Of a DNA stretch of 64,000 nucleotides, positions 8,450 through 16,760 are shown piece after piece; the stretch's first letter is position 1; each line of letters begins with the position of its first letter. Made by a program: the position numbers and the translations under genes. The DNA is from Pseudomonas helleri (GTDB lineage: Bacteria; Pseudomonadota; Gammaproteobacteria; Pseudomonadales; Pseudomonadaceae), in the NCBI RefSeq assembly GCF_001043025.1, contig NZ_JYLD01000006.1:124001-188000 (forward strand), read 5' to 3'. The notes under the pieces were generated by a model that saw nothing but the letters and a program-made list of their open reading frames with translations, did not search any database and had not been told where the DNA came from.

Positions 8450-9379
8450 ATGATTGTTGTCACCAGCGGCTCTGCCTACCTCGATATCGATGCTTACGCG
8501 GGGTGTATTGCTTTCGCCCAGTTGCTTAACCTGCAAGGCCTTGAGGCCAAGGCTATCAGCAGTGCCCCGCTCAACCAGAGCATCAGCCAGACCCTTCGCG
8601 AGTGGCCCGTTGCCCTAGATGCACACCCTGTCACTGAGCACGATCATTTCGTGATGATCGACATCAGTGACCCCAGCCATTTCGACACCTGTGTCGATAC
8701 ACGGCGTGTGATTGAAGTGATCGACCATCACCCGGGCTTTGAGTCGTATTGGCAAGAGCGGCTGGGCCCCCGCGCCGCCATCGAAGCTGTCGGCGCCGCC
8801 TGCACACAGGTGTATGAGCGCTGGGTCGAAGCCGGTCTGTTCCACGCAATGAATTCAAGCACCGCCGCCTTGCTGGCCACCGCGATTCTCGATAACACCC
8901 TGAACCTCAAGGGCCAAATTACCACTGCCCGCGATCTGCAGGCCTACGCAGCGCTGGCCGACAAGGCAGGATTGGCTCAGGACTGGCCAGCCCGTTACTT
9001 CAGTGAATGCCAGACCGCGATCGAGCATGACCTGCCTGCGGCGATCAACAAAGACCTCAAGCGCATGGATGCTCAATTGCCGCTGCCACGGGTGATCGGG
9101 CAGCTCACAGTATGGAATGCGCAGCACCTGTTGCAGACACAGCGGGCAACGCTGGTATCGCCCCTGCAAGCCCATGACCCGGACTGGCTGCTCAACCTGA
9201 TCAGCATCGAAGAACACTGCAGCTACCTGTTGGTCGGCAGCCCGGCCAGCGCCGCGCACCTCGCTGAGTTGCTCGACGTTACCTTTGTCGAGCAACTGGC
9301 CAAGGTGCCCGGCGCGCTGCTGCGCAAGCAAATCCTGCGCGCGGCGTTGAAATTCGCCGACAAGCCATTGAGCAAGTGA
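8450..9379 (+). CDS. DHH-family phosphoesterase-like protein
   Basis: 309 residues from ATG 8450 (MIVVTSGSAYLDID). An in-frame TTG at 8423 would add nine residues; neither start has a strong ribosome site. The N-terminal part has the ordered metal motifs of DHH phosphoesterases: YLDIDAYAG (about 10-18), a MIDISDP strand (about 74-80) and the eponymous VIDHHPGFE (about 95-103). A SSTAALLATAILDNT helix with a further Asp follows. The DHHA1-like C-terminal part is less clear. Likely a Mn-dependent phosphatase or phosphodiesterase; the substrate is unknown. A 27-bp piece of this gene (9248-9274) recurs at 11213-11239. Confidence 0.82.
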   Translation: MIVVTSGSAYLDIDAYAGCIAFAQLLNLQGLEAKAISSAPLNQSISQTLREWPVALDAHPVTEHDHFVMIDISDPSHFDTCVDTRRVIEVIDHHPGFESYWQERLGPRAAIEAVGAACTQVYERWVEAGLFHAMNSSTAALLATAILDNTLNLKGQITTARDLQAYAALADKAGLAQDWPARYFSECQTAIEHDLPAAINKDLKRMDAQLPLPRVIGQLTVWNAQHLLQTQRATLVSPLQAHDPDWLLNLISIEEHCSYLLVGSPASAAHLAELLDVTFVEQLAKVPGALLRKQILRAALKFADKPLSK

Positions 9380-9398
9380 TCGACGATCAGCAGAAAAT

Positions 9399-9451
9399 GA
9401 TTTATTCCTTAAAAAATAACTACGCGTTTCGACAGGTTATTTAGGATATAT
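9399..9451. repeat. Direct repeat A, left copy
   Basis: A stretch starting TGATTTATTCCT and containing CGTTTCGACAGGTTATTTAG, which recurs with few changes at 20754-20808. It starts 20 bp after the DHH gene stop. Together with repeat B it flanks the siderophore-type operon. Confidence 0.8.
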
Positions 9452-9457
9452 GGAAAG

Positions 9458-9560
9458 ATTAAAAGATCGCGAGGCAAGCTCGTTCCTACAGAGGGTGCGA
9501 TACAAGCCAGTTTTGTAGTCGCTGCCGAAGGCTGCGATGTTTTGATCTTGATACATTGTG
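9458..9560. repeat. REP-like element pair
   Basis: AAAAGATCGCGAGGCAAGCT followed by a second, related part (TGTAGTCGCTGCCGAAGGCT). It lies between the convergent DHH and RarD genes. The same two sequence types recur in many gaps of this window. Confidence 0.75.
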
Positions 9561-9608
9561 ATTAGGCAAATCCGCTCCGGCCCCACAACGAATAGTTGTA
9601 CGCGAGAT

Positions 9609-10511
9609 TTATGATCGCCGTTTTATTCGCAAAAACATTTTTATGGGCGACTCCAAAACCACCAAAATCATCCCCAGAAAAATCACTAAAAACGCCACAA
9701 GCATTTCAAAATAAATTATTTGTCCATAAAAAATCACTGCAACACAAAACTGAGCCAGTGGTAGCACAAACTGCAACAGCCCCATGACACTCAAAGGGAG
9801 ATTTTTTGCAGCGAATGCAAAGAGTGCCAAAGGAATCAATGAAACCAGACCACAGCTTAGAAGCAATGACCAATCAATTACAGTTAACCCTACAGGAACC
9901 TCTATTCCACCATCAGAATATAAAACCAAGGTAACAACCATAACGGAGAGCAATAAAGATTCAACAAACAATCCAGACACAGGATCTAGACGGGCCATTT
10001 TTTTCAACCACGTGTAAGCCCCCCACGTCACACCGATGCTTAAATACACACGAAAATCCAAGCCCGGCACGCTCAAAATCAGAAACAACACGCTCAACAA
10101 TACAAAGAACAGGGCGACACCTTTAAATATGGATATAAACTCCTTATAAAAAACCAGCCCTAAGCCAATTCCAAACAACGGAGCAATGAGGTAACCCAGC
10201 CCACTCTCAAACACCCGAGAATGAATCGAAGCCCAAATAAATACCCCCCAGTTACAAGCCACTAAAATCGCTGCCGCGCCGTGCAGTGATATATCTTTCC
10301 ACTTGATCTCCAACAACAAGCACTTAAGCTCTTTTCGAGCCAACAAAATCAACGTCACACTTACCGTTGAAAAAACAACTCTATAACTTAATAAAGCAAA
10401 CGGGGACATTTCATCAAGTGCTTTCCAATAAAGTGAAGAAAGCCCAAGCAGTACATTTGAGATTATCGCCGCGAGCAAACCAGCCTTGGCTCCGGCGCGA
10501 GCATAACTCAT
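9609..10511 (-). CDS. RarD-type EamA/DMT transporter
   Basis: 300 residues with about ten hydrophobic helices. The N-terminus (LGLSSLYWKALDEMSPFALLSYRVVFS) and the middle (WGVFIWASIHSRVFESGLGYLIAPLF) match the RarD branch of the drug/metabolite transporter superfamily. The physiological substrate of RarD proteins is not settled. Base composition is clearly richer in A and T than in the neighbours, and AT-rich codons are common, so the gene is probably a recent import. The start overlaps a short upstream reading frame (10508-10534) through ATGA. It has no RBS of its own, so translation may depend on that leader. Confidence 0.85.
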   Translation of the reverse strand: MSYARAGAKAGLLAAIISNVLLGLSSLYWKALDEMSPFALLSYRVVFSTVSVTLILLARKELKCLLLEIKWKDISLHGAAAILVACNWGVFIWASIHSRVFESGLGYLIAPLFGIGLGLVFYKEFISIFKGVALFFVLLSVLFLILSVPGLDFRVYLSIGVTWGAYTWLKKMARLDPVSGLFVESLLLSVMVVTLVLYSDGGIEVPVGLTVIDWSLLLSCGLVSLIPLALFAFAAKNLPLSVMGLLQFVLPLAQFCVAVIFYGQIIYFEMLVAFLVIFLGMILVVLESPIKMFLRIKRRS

Positions 10512-10534
10512 AACAAAAATTTAGCGCACAACAT
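10508..10534 (-). CDS. Possible 8-residue leader peptide upstream of the RarD gene
   Basis: ATG at 10534 begins MLCAKFLL, then TGA. The stop overlaps the RarD start (ATGA at 10511-10508). An AGGAGTG ribosome site precedes this ATG, while the RarD ATG has none. The arrangement suggests translational coupling or a small regulatory leader. Its short length makes chance possible. Confidence 0.4.
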   Translation of the reverse strand: MLCAKFLL

Positions 10535-11004
10535 AGACCCACTCCTAATAACTTAGTGCAACCCCCTTAAAAATATACTCACACTCAGCAGCCCGTTAAA
10601 ATCGCTACCCCAACACAAAACACCATCCTCCAACGCCACTAACAGGTCAAGATAAAAAGCACCACTAAAACGACACATTACGACACACGAAAACTCAAAC
10701 CACCACACCCCTTACCCTTAACACTCCAAGCCAACATATAACGACTTTTACAACGAGCACAACCCGAGTAAAACTGACGAACGGCACATATTCCCGCATA
10801 CAAAACCAAACAAACACTCCATACAAATAAACCATGCAACAAATAGATATTTACGACTAAACACCACACTTTCAACACGCCACGCACAACAATCAAAACC
10901 ATCAAAAACAAACTCTTATTTCTTAAAAAGAAACCTCGTTGCAAGTTAAAGGAAATGCAGAGTATAAGTTTCAAGACTTTTCCTACGCCAAACCTCGGCT
11001 CCTC
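10535..11004. other. AT-rich gene-poor spacer
   Basis: 470 bp of strikingly AT-rich sequence with homopolymer-like A and C stretches. A minus-strand frame of 98 codons (10678-10974, TTG start) is hydrophobic and Cys-containing, but it has no convincing ribosome site and no recognised family. With the RarD gene this forms a low-GC patch of about 1.4 kb ending exactly where repeat B starts. Confidence 0.55.
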
Positions 11005-11245
11005 CTACCCTCTATTTTTCATCACCCACGCATTCCCCCCTTTCTCTCCCACCGCGTTCACCGCTACCCTTACCCGCTCGCAATGGCTCGAACACGCACA
11101 GGATTTTAATGGACACTTCTTCACTCCCACTCGCAGCACAGGCCAGCCAGGATAAAGCCGGCAACGACTGACGCGTTCAGGTGATTGACCGTTCGACTAT
11201 TTTGGCCCGGTAAGCGCCGCGCACCTCGCTGAGTTGCTCAAGCAG
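11005..11245 (+). pseudogene. Truncated 5' copy of the IclR regulator gene (repeat B, left copy)
   Basis: Bases 11005-11196 match 21000-21191 almost exactly at a constant offset of 9995. The segment includes the upstream region, the ATG (11109) and the first codons MDTSSLPLAAQASQDKAGN of the intact iclR gene at 21104. Small changes after GGCAAC then create an in-frame TGA. Homology breaks up around 11197. GGCCCGG, a 27-base patch from the DHH gene, and GCTCAAGCAG follow; both end pieces also occur in intact iclR. It is non-functional and marks the left edge of the island. Confidence 0.85.
11213..11239. repeat. 27-bp patch copied from the DHH gene
   Basis: Positions 11213-11239 are identical to 9248-9274, inside the DHH-family gene. 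The match continues leftwards as GCCCGG after two mismatches. The patch sits between two pieces that are adjacent in the intact iclR gene. Short identical bases at both edges (GCCCGG and GCTC) suggest template switching during repair. Confidence 0.75.
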
Positions 11246-12812
11246 CCCCGGTAAACGCCGCCGCCAGTAACTGCTGGGTGTAGGGATGCTGCGGCGCGTC
11301 AAAGATGGTCTGTGTCGCGCCCCGCTCCAGCACTTGCCCGTCCTTGATGACCATGATGTCGTGGGCCAGGGCGCGGACCACCGCCAGGTCATGGCTGATA
11401 AACAGATACGTCAGCCCGTGTTCCCGTTGCAAACGGCGCAGTAACTCGATGATTTGCTTTTGCACGGTTCGGTCCAGCGCCGAGGTCGGTTCGTCGAGCA
11501 GCATCAAGTCCGGCTTGAGCACCAATGCACGGGCAATGGCGATGCGTTGTCGCTGGCCACCCGAGAATTCATGGGGATAGCGGTGGCGCACCGCCGGATC
11601 CAGCCCGACTTCTTCCAGCACGCTGATTACCGCAGTCTCACGCTCCTCTGCCGTGAGGTCGGTGTGTACGCGCAAGCCTTCGGCGATGATTTGCAGCACG
11701 CTGAGGCGCGGGCTCAAGCTGCCATAAGGATCCTGAAAGACCACTTGCATACGTTTGCGCCACGGGCGCATTTGCCGGGTATCGAGGTTCTCCAACGCTG
11801 TGCTGTCAAACTGGATCGAGCCCTGGGCCTCGATCAATTTGAAGATCGCTTGCCCCAAGGTCGACTTGCCGGAACCGGACTCACCGACAATCCCCAGGGT
11901 GGTGCCCTGACGCACGTTCAAGTCGATGCCTTGCAACGCCTGCAAGTAAGTTCGACGCCAGAACGGCCCGCCCAGCGCAAAGCGCACAGCCAGTTTGTGC
12001 ACCTGCAAGAGGTTCGCTGAAGACGCTACCGGCAGCGGATCTCTGCCGGGTTCGGCATCCAGCAACTGCCGCGTGTAGGGGTGCTGCGGATGCGTAAACA
12101 GGTCGTCGCAGCTGGCCTGTTCGACCACCTCGCCGCCGCGCATCACCGCCACCCGCTGGGCGATCTGCCGCACCAAGTTGAGGTCATGGCTGATAAACAG
12201 CATCGCCATGCCCATTTGCTGCTGGAGATCACGCAGCAGCAGCAAAATCTTGCGCTGTACAGTTACATCCAGCGCTGTGGTGGGCTCGTCAGCAATCAGC
12301 AATTGCGGCTCGCAGGCCAATGCCATGGCGATCATCACCCGCTGCCGCTGGCCGCCGGACAATTGATGCGGGTAGGCCTTTAGCCGTTGCGCCGGGTGTT
12401 GAATACCTACCCTGTCGAGCAGCTCGATAATGCGCCGACGAATAGCGTGCCCATCCAGAGCCGTGTGCAGCCGCAAGGTTTCGCTGAGCTGACGCTCGAT
12501 GGTGTGCAGTGGATTGAGCGAACTCATGGGCTCCTGAAAAATCATCGCCACCTGATTACCGCGCAGTTTTCCCAATCGGGCCGCATCCACCCCCAGCAAC
12601 TCCTCACCGCACAGCCGGATGCTGCCTTCGGTTTGGCTGCTGGCCGGTAACAATTGCAGGATCGAATGCGCGGTCACTGACTTGCCGGAGCCGGACTCAC
12701 CCACCAGCGCCAGGCATTCGCCGCGCCGTATGTCCAGGTCAATGCCACGGACCACCGGCTGCCCGGCAAAACTGACGCGCAAGTTACGAATTTCGATCAG
12801 TTGCTCAGACAT
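11238..12812 (-). CDS. yejF: YejF-like ABC transporter ATPase (two nucleotide-binding domains)
   Basis: 524 residues with two complete ABC domains. Each has a Walker A (GESGSGKS at about 41 and again near 315), an ABC signature (LSGGQRQR, then FSGGQRQR) and a Walker B (LLIADEPT, then LMLLDEPT). This fused form is typical of YejF, the ATPase of the peptide/microcin C importer YejABEF. I start at ATG 12812, which overlaps the end of yejE (ATGTCTGA); an upstream in-frame start at 12839 would lie deep in yejE. The stop codon TGA (11240-11238) lies in the left repeat junction, so the C-terminus sits right at the island edge. Confidence 0.92.
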   Translation of the reverse strand: MSEQLIEIRNLRVSFAGQPVVRGIDLDIRRGECLALVGESGSGKSVTAHSILQLLPASSQTEGSIRLCGEELLGVDAARLGKLRGNQVAMIFQEPMSSLNPLHTIERQLSETLRLHTALDGHAIRRRIIELLDRVGIQHPAQRLKAYPHQLSGGQRQRVMIAMALACEPQLLIADEPTTALDVTVQRKILLLLRDLQQQMGMAMLFISHDLNLVRQIAQRVAVMRGGEVVEQASCDDLFTHPQHPYTRQLLDAEPGRDPLPVASSANLLQVHKLAVRFALGGPFWRRTYLQALQGIDLNVRQGTTLGIVGESGSGKSTLGQAIFKLIEAQGSIQFDSTALENLDTRQMRPWRKRMQVVFQDPYGSLSPRLSVLQIIAEGLRVHTDLTAEERETAVISVLEEVGLDPAVRHRYPHEFSGGQRQRIAIARALVLKPDLMLLDEPTSALDRTVQKQIIELLRRLQREHGLTYLFISHDLAVVRALAHDIMVIKDGQVLERGATQTIFDAPQHPYTQQLLAAAFTGAA

Positions 12813-13836
12813 TGGCAGCTCTCGGATCAAACGCATCACGACTGGCTTCGCCGATAAACACCAGCAAACTCAGCAACAACGCGAGGGTAAAGAACGCAGT
12901 CAGCCCCAGCCAGGGCGCCTGCAAATTGTTTTTGCCCTGGCTGATCAACTCGCCCAGCGATGCGCTGCCCACCGGCATGCCAAAGCCCAGAAAATCCAGG
13001 GCCGACAAGGTGCCGATCGCCCCGGTGAGGATGAACGGCAAATAGGTCAGGGTTGAGGTCAAGGCATTGGGCAGCACATGGCGCAGCATCACTTCAAGGT
13101 TACTCAGGCCCAGGGCGCGCGCCGCTTTCACGTATTCCAGATTACGCCCGCGCAGCACCTCGGCCCGCACCACGTCAACCAGGGTCAGCCAGGAAAACAG
13201 TGCCATGATGCCCAGCAACCACCAGAAACCCGGCTCGACAAACCCGGAGAGGATGATTAGCAGGTACAGCACCGGCAATCCGGACCAGATTTCCAGCAGA
13301 CGCTGACCCAACAAGTCGACCCAGCCGCCGTAATAGCCCTGCAACGCACCGGCGCAGATGCCGATAAAGCTGCTGATCAGGGTCAGCGCCAGGGCAAACA
13401 GCAGCGACAGGCGCACACCGAAAATCACCCTGGCCATCACATCCCGCGCCTGATCGTCTGTGCCCAGCCAGTTTTCCCCACCCGGCGGGCTGGGGGCGGC
13501 CGTGCGCAGGTCGTAGTTGACCGTGTCGGCACTGAACTCAATCGGCGGGAACAGCATCCAGCCGCCCTGCTGCTTGATCATCTGGCGAAAATAAGCGCTG
13601 CGGTAGTCCGGCTGAAACGGTAGTTGGCCACCAAACTTCTGTTCGGTGTAACGCGACACCGCCGGGAAATACCAATGCCCCTGGCTGACCACCAGCAGCG
13701 GTTTGTCATTGGCCAGCAACTCGCCGCCCAAACTGGCGGCAAACACCGCCAAAAAAATCCACAACGACCAATAGCCTCGGCGATTGGCCTTGAAACGCTG
13801 CCAGCGGCGCTGGTTCACAGGAGACAGACTCAACAT
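12805..13836 (-). CDS. yejE: YejE-like ABC transporter permease
   Basis: 343 residues, of the usual size for YejE. An N-terminal helix and a long periplasmic segment precede the BPD_transp_1 permease domain. The EAA loop is visible as EYVKAARALGLSNLEVMLRHVLPNA (about 232-256), the contact point for the ATPase. The start ATG 13836 overlaps the yejB stop (TGATG), so the two are coupled. With YejB it should form the inner-membrane channel of a peptide-type importer. Confidence 0.92.
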   Translation of the reverse strand: MLSLSPVNQRRWQRFKANRRGYWSLWIFLAVFAASLGGELLANDKPLLVVSQGHWYFPAVSRYTEQKFGGQLPFQPDYRSAYFRQMIKQQGGWMLFPPIEFSADTVNYDLRTAAPSPPGGENWLGTDDQARDVMARVIFGVRLSLLFALALTLISSFIGICAGALQGYYGGWVDLLGQRLLEIWSGLPVLYLLIILSGFVEPGFWWLLGIMALFSWLTLVDVVRAEVLRGRNLEYVKAARALGLSNLEVMLRHVLPNALTSTLTYLPFILTGAIGTLSALDFLGFGMPVGSASLGELISQGKNNLQAPWLGLTAFFTLALLLSLLVFIGEASRDAFDPRAANV

Positions 13837-14906
13837 CAATAGCGCCTCGTCGAGAAGTCGATTCGCGGATCAATCAACCGATAACAGAGATCACCCAGCA
13901 GTTTGATCAGCAAACCGAACAGGGTAAAAATGAACAGCGAGCCAAACACCACCGGGTAATCGCGCGAGACCGCCGCGTCATAGCTCATGCGGCCCAGTCC
14001 ATCGAGGCTGAACACCACTTCAATCAGCAATGAACCCCCAAAAAACACGCTGACCATGGCTTGCGGCAATCCGGCGACCACCATCAGCATCGCGTTGCGC
14101 AGCACGTGGCCGTACAGCACCTGCCGCTCCCCGGCGCCTTTGGCCCTGGCGGTGATGACGTACTGGCGCGACATTTCATCGAGAAAGCTGTTTTTGGTGA
14201 GCATGGTCAACGTCGCAAAACCGCCCACCACCAGCGCCGTGACCGGCAAGACCAAGTGTTTGAGGTAGTCCAGCACCTTGCCGGCGGCGGATAGCGAGGC
14301 GAAGTTTTCGGACACCAGTCCGCGCAGCGGAAACCAGTTCAGGCCACTGCTACCGGCGAACAACAGGATCAGCACCAAGGCGAACAAGAAGGCCGGTAAG
14401 GCGTAACCGATGATGATCGCCGCGCTGGTCCATACATCGAAGGCGCTGCCATGGGCGACGGCCTTGCGGATACCCAAGGGGATCGACACGCCATAGGTAA
14501 TCAGCAAAGCCCAGAGGCCGAGCGAGAACGTGACCGGGAGTTTTTCAACGATCAAGTCGATGACCTTTGCGCCACGGAAAAAGCTGCTGCCGAAGTCCAG
14601 ATGCGCGTATTGAGTGACCATCAGCCACAGGCGCTGCAAGGGCGGTTTATCGAAGCCGTATTGGCGCTCGATGTCAGCTACCAGACGCGGATCAAGCCCA
14701 TGGCTGGTCGCTGAGCCTGAGGAAACGTCCATGGTTTCAACGTGCCCGCCGCCTACCGCGGAACCACTGCCCAGCCCCTGCAAGCGGGCAATGGCCTGCT
14801 CCACCGGGCCACCGGGGGCGGCCTGCACAATGGCAAAGTTAACCAACAGGATGCACAGCAAGGTCGGGATAATCAGCAACAAACGTCTCAGGCTATAAAC
14901 CAGCAT
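13836..14906 (-). CDS. yejB: YejB-like ABC transporter permease
   Basis: 356 residues. The N-terminal helix ([32 protein letters not shown]) is characteristic of DppB/OppB/YejB permeases. The EAA-type loop [27 protein letters not shown] lies around residues 238-264. An insertion in the first periplasmic segment ([18 protein letters not shown]) is typical of the YejB branch. The start overlaps the end of the binding-protein gene by 14 bp. Confidence 0.92.
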   Translation of the reverse strand: MLVYSLRRLLLIIPTLLCILLVNFAIVQAAPGGPVEQAIARLQGLGSGSAVGGGHVETMDVSSGSATSHGLDPRLVADIERQYGFDKPPLQRLWLMVTQYAHLDFGSSFFRGAKVIDLIVEKLPVTFSLGLWALLITYGVSIPLGIRKAVAHGSAFDVWTSAAIIIGYALPAFLFALVLILLFAGSSGLNWFPLRGLVSENFASLSAAGKVLDYLKHLVLPVTALVVGGFATLTMLTKNSFLDEMSRQYVITARAKGAGERQVLYGHVLRNAMLMVVAGLPQAMVSVFFGGSLLIEVVFSLDGLGRMSYDAAVSRDYPVVFGSLFIFTLFGLLIKLLGDLCYRLIDPRIDFSTRRY

Positions 14907-16743
14907 GGCTTTGCTCCTGCTGGCTTTGCATCTGCACGTTGGTCAATGGCTGCGCGCTGACTTGCCACCAGGTGTCCAGGCCGGCGTCGTAAATCGGCGC
15001 AGTGGCAGGTTGGGCAAAGCGGTTCCACCACACCGAGCCGGTGCCGCCACTGTAGAAATTCGGCACCCAGTAATAACCCCACTGCAACACCCTATCCAAC
15101 GCCCGCGCGTAGGTGATCATGGTGCTGCGGTCGTTGGCTTTGGTCAGGCCACCGATCAGTTGATCCACCACCGGGTCTTGCAGCCCCATGTAGTTGTTGG
15201 AGCCGGGATTTTTCGCCGCCGCCGAACCAAAGTAATTAAACAGCTCACGCCCGGGGGACGCGGACACCGGGTAGTTCGCCACAATCATGTCGTAGTCCCG
15301 GCTGCGCAGTCGATTGATGTATTGCGCAGCGTCAACCGTGCGAAAATCCAGGGTCACGCCGATCTGTTTGAGGTTACGGATATAAGGCAAGACCAGCCGT
15401 TCGTAACCGCTGCCGCTGTTGAGAAACGTCAGGCGCAGGGGTTTGCCCGCCGCATTCACCAACTGATCGCCCTGAGGGCGCCAGCCGGCGGCTTGCAACA
15501 GGGCCAAGGCCTGCAATTGCTGGTCGCGGATGATCCCGCTGCCATCGGTGGCAGGCGGGTTAAAGATCTGGGTGAAGACCTCTGGCGGCAGTTGACTGCG
15601 CAGCGGCTCCAGCACCTCGAGTTCGTCGGCGTCGGGCAGGGTTTTGGCTGCCAGTTCGCTGTTGGAAAAGAAGCTGCGCTGACGGTGGTAGGCGTCATAC
15701 ATCAGGCTGCGGTTGGTCCATTCAAAGTCCCACAACAAGGCCAGGGCCTGACGCACGCGGCGGTCGGCCAAGATCGGGTTGTCGAGGTTGAACACAAACC
15801 CCTGAGTACCTTGAATGGCCAGGGGCGCCAGACGTTTTTTTTGCAAGCGCCCGTCATTCAGTGCTGCGCCGTTATAGGCGGTGGCAAATTGCGCCGAAGA
15901 ACCGACCGTATTGAAGTCGAACACCCCGGCGCGCAAGGCCTCGACATCGACGCTGCCGTTATCGGCAAAGTACTCGATGCGCACCTGATCAAAGTTGTAC
16001 TGGCCACGGTTGACCGGAAGGTCGGCGCCCCACCAGTCCGGCACCCGCTGCAAATGCACACTGCGCCCAGGATCAACCTTGACCACGCGATACGGCCCGC
16101 TGCCGGGCGGGATATCAAAACCCGCGCCATTGGCAAAGTCGTGCTCACGCCACCAATGCGCAGGCAGGACCGGCAAGGTCGCGATGTCCAGCGCCAGGGT
16201 GCGGTTATCGCTGCCGACGAAGTCAAAGCGCACCTGCAATGGCGACTCGACCACCACTCTGGCGACGTCGGCAAACTGAATGCGGTACTTCAGCTTGCCG
16301 TGGGTGGTCAGTTGCTCGAAGGTGTAGCGCACATCGTCAGCGGTGATGGGCGCGCCGTCGTCAAATCGGGCCTGCGGGTTGAGGGTGAAGCGGATCCAGC
16401 TGTGGTCCGGCGCCAACTCCATGCTCTGCGCGACATCGGCATACACCGTATAGGGTTCATCTTTTGAACGTTGGGCCAGCGGCGCGTAAAGCCAGCCATC
16501 GAGCTTGTCGACGCCCTGCCCTTTGTCCACATACGGCAGCAAATGATCAAAGGGCGATGTCTGCCCGGACAGGCTGAAGCTCCCGCCTTTGGGGGCATTG
16601 GCCTGCACATAGTCAAAGTGCTGAAAACCGGGCGGGTATTTCGGCGCTTCGCCGTAAACCGTCAGCGCCTGTTGTGGCTGGGCATGCGCCAGCGGCGCGC
16701 ACAGCAACAGCAGCCCGGCACAGTATGCGAGTCGTTCAAACAT
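14893..16743 (-). CDS. yejA: YejA-like periplasmic substrate-binding protein (SBP family 5)
   Basis: 616 residues with a Sec signal peptide (cleavage likely after LAHA, about residue 21). The SBP_bac_5 fold is indicated by [20 protein letters not shown] and [17 protein letters not shown] segments (about 108-125) and a late [20 protein letters not shown] stretch. YejA-type proteins bind peptides such as microcin C. It starts 17 bp after the TonB receptor, so outer-membrane uptake and inner-membrane import of one ligand seem coupled. With a FecIR pair upstream, the ligand may be a peptide-like siderophore; that is inference. Confidence 0.9.
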   Translation of the reverse strand: MFERLAYCAGLLLLCAPLAHAQPQQALTVYGEAPKYPPGFQHFDYVQANAPKGGSFSLSGQTSPFDHLLPYVDKGQGVDKLDGWLYAPLAQRSKDEPYTVYADVAQSMELAPDHSWIRFTLNPQARFDDGAPITADDVRYTFEQLTTHGKLKYRIQFADVARVVVESPLQVRFDFVGSDNRTLALDIATLPVLPAHWWREHDFANGAGFDIPPGSGPYRVVKVDPGRSVHLQRVPDWWGADLPVNRGQYNFDQVRIEYFADNGSVDVEALRAGVFDFNTVGSSAQFATAYNGAALNDGRLQKKRLAPLAIQGTQGFVFNLDNPILADRRVRQALALLWDFEWTNRSLMYDAYHRQRSFFSNSELAAKTLPDADELEVLEPLRSQLPPEVFTQIFNPPATDGSGIIRDQQLQALALLQAAGWRPQGDQLVNAAGKPLRLTFLNSGSGYERLVLPYIRNLKQIGVTLDFRTVDAAQYINRLRSRDYDMIVANYPVSASPGRELFNYFGSAAAKNPGSNNYMGLQDPVVDQLIGGLTKANDRSTMITYARALDRVLQWGYYWVPNFYSGGTGSVWWNRFAQPATAPIYDAGLDTWWQVSAQPLTNVQMQSQQEQSHAGL

Positions 16744-16760
16744 GGTCGGCGTCCGCTGCG

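Noticed and set aside
10678..10974. 98-codon hydrophobic frame in the AT-rich spacer
   Set aside because: TTG start without a clear ribosome site and no recognisable family. It could be a remnant, but the evidence is too thin to call a gene.
14905..16467. 520-codon plus-strand frame opposite yejA
   Set aside because: It lies fully antisense to a well-supported binding-protein gene with signal peptide and family motifs. Its composition is that of a GC-rich shadow frame.
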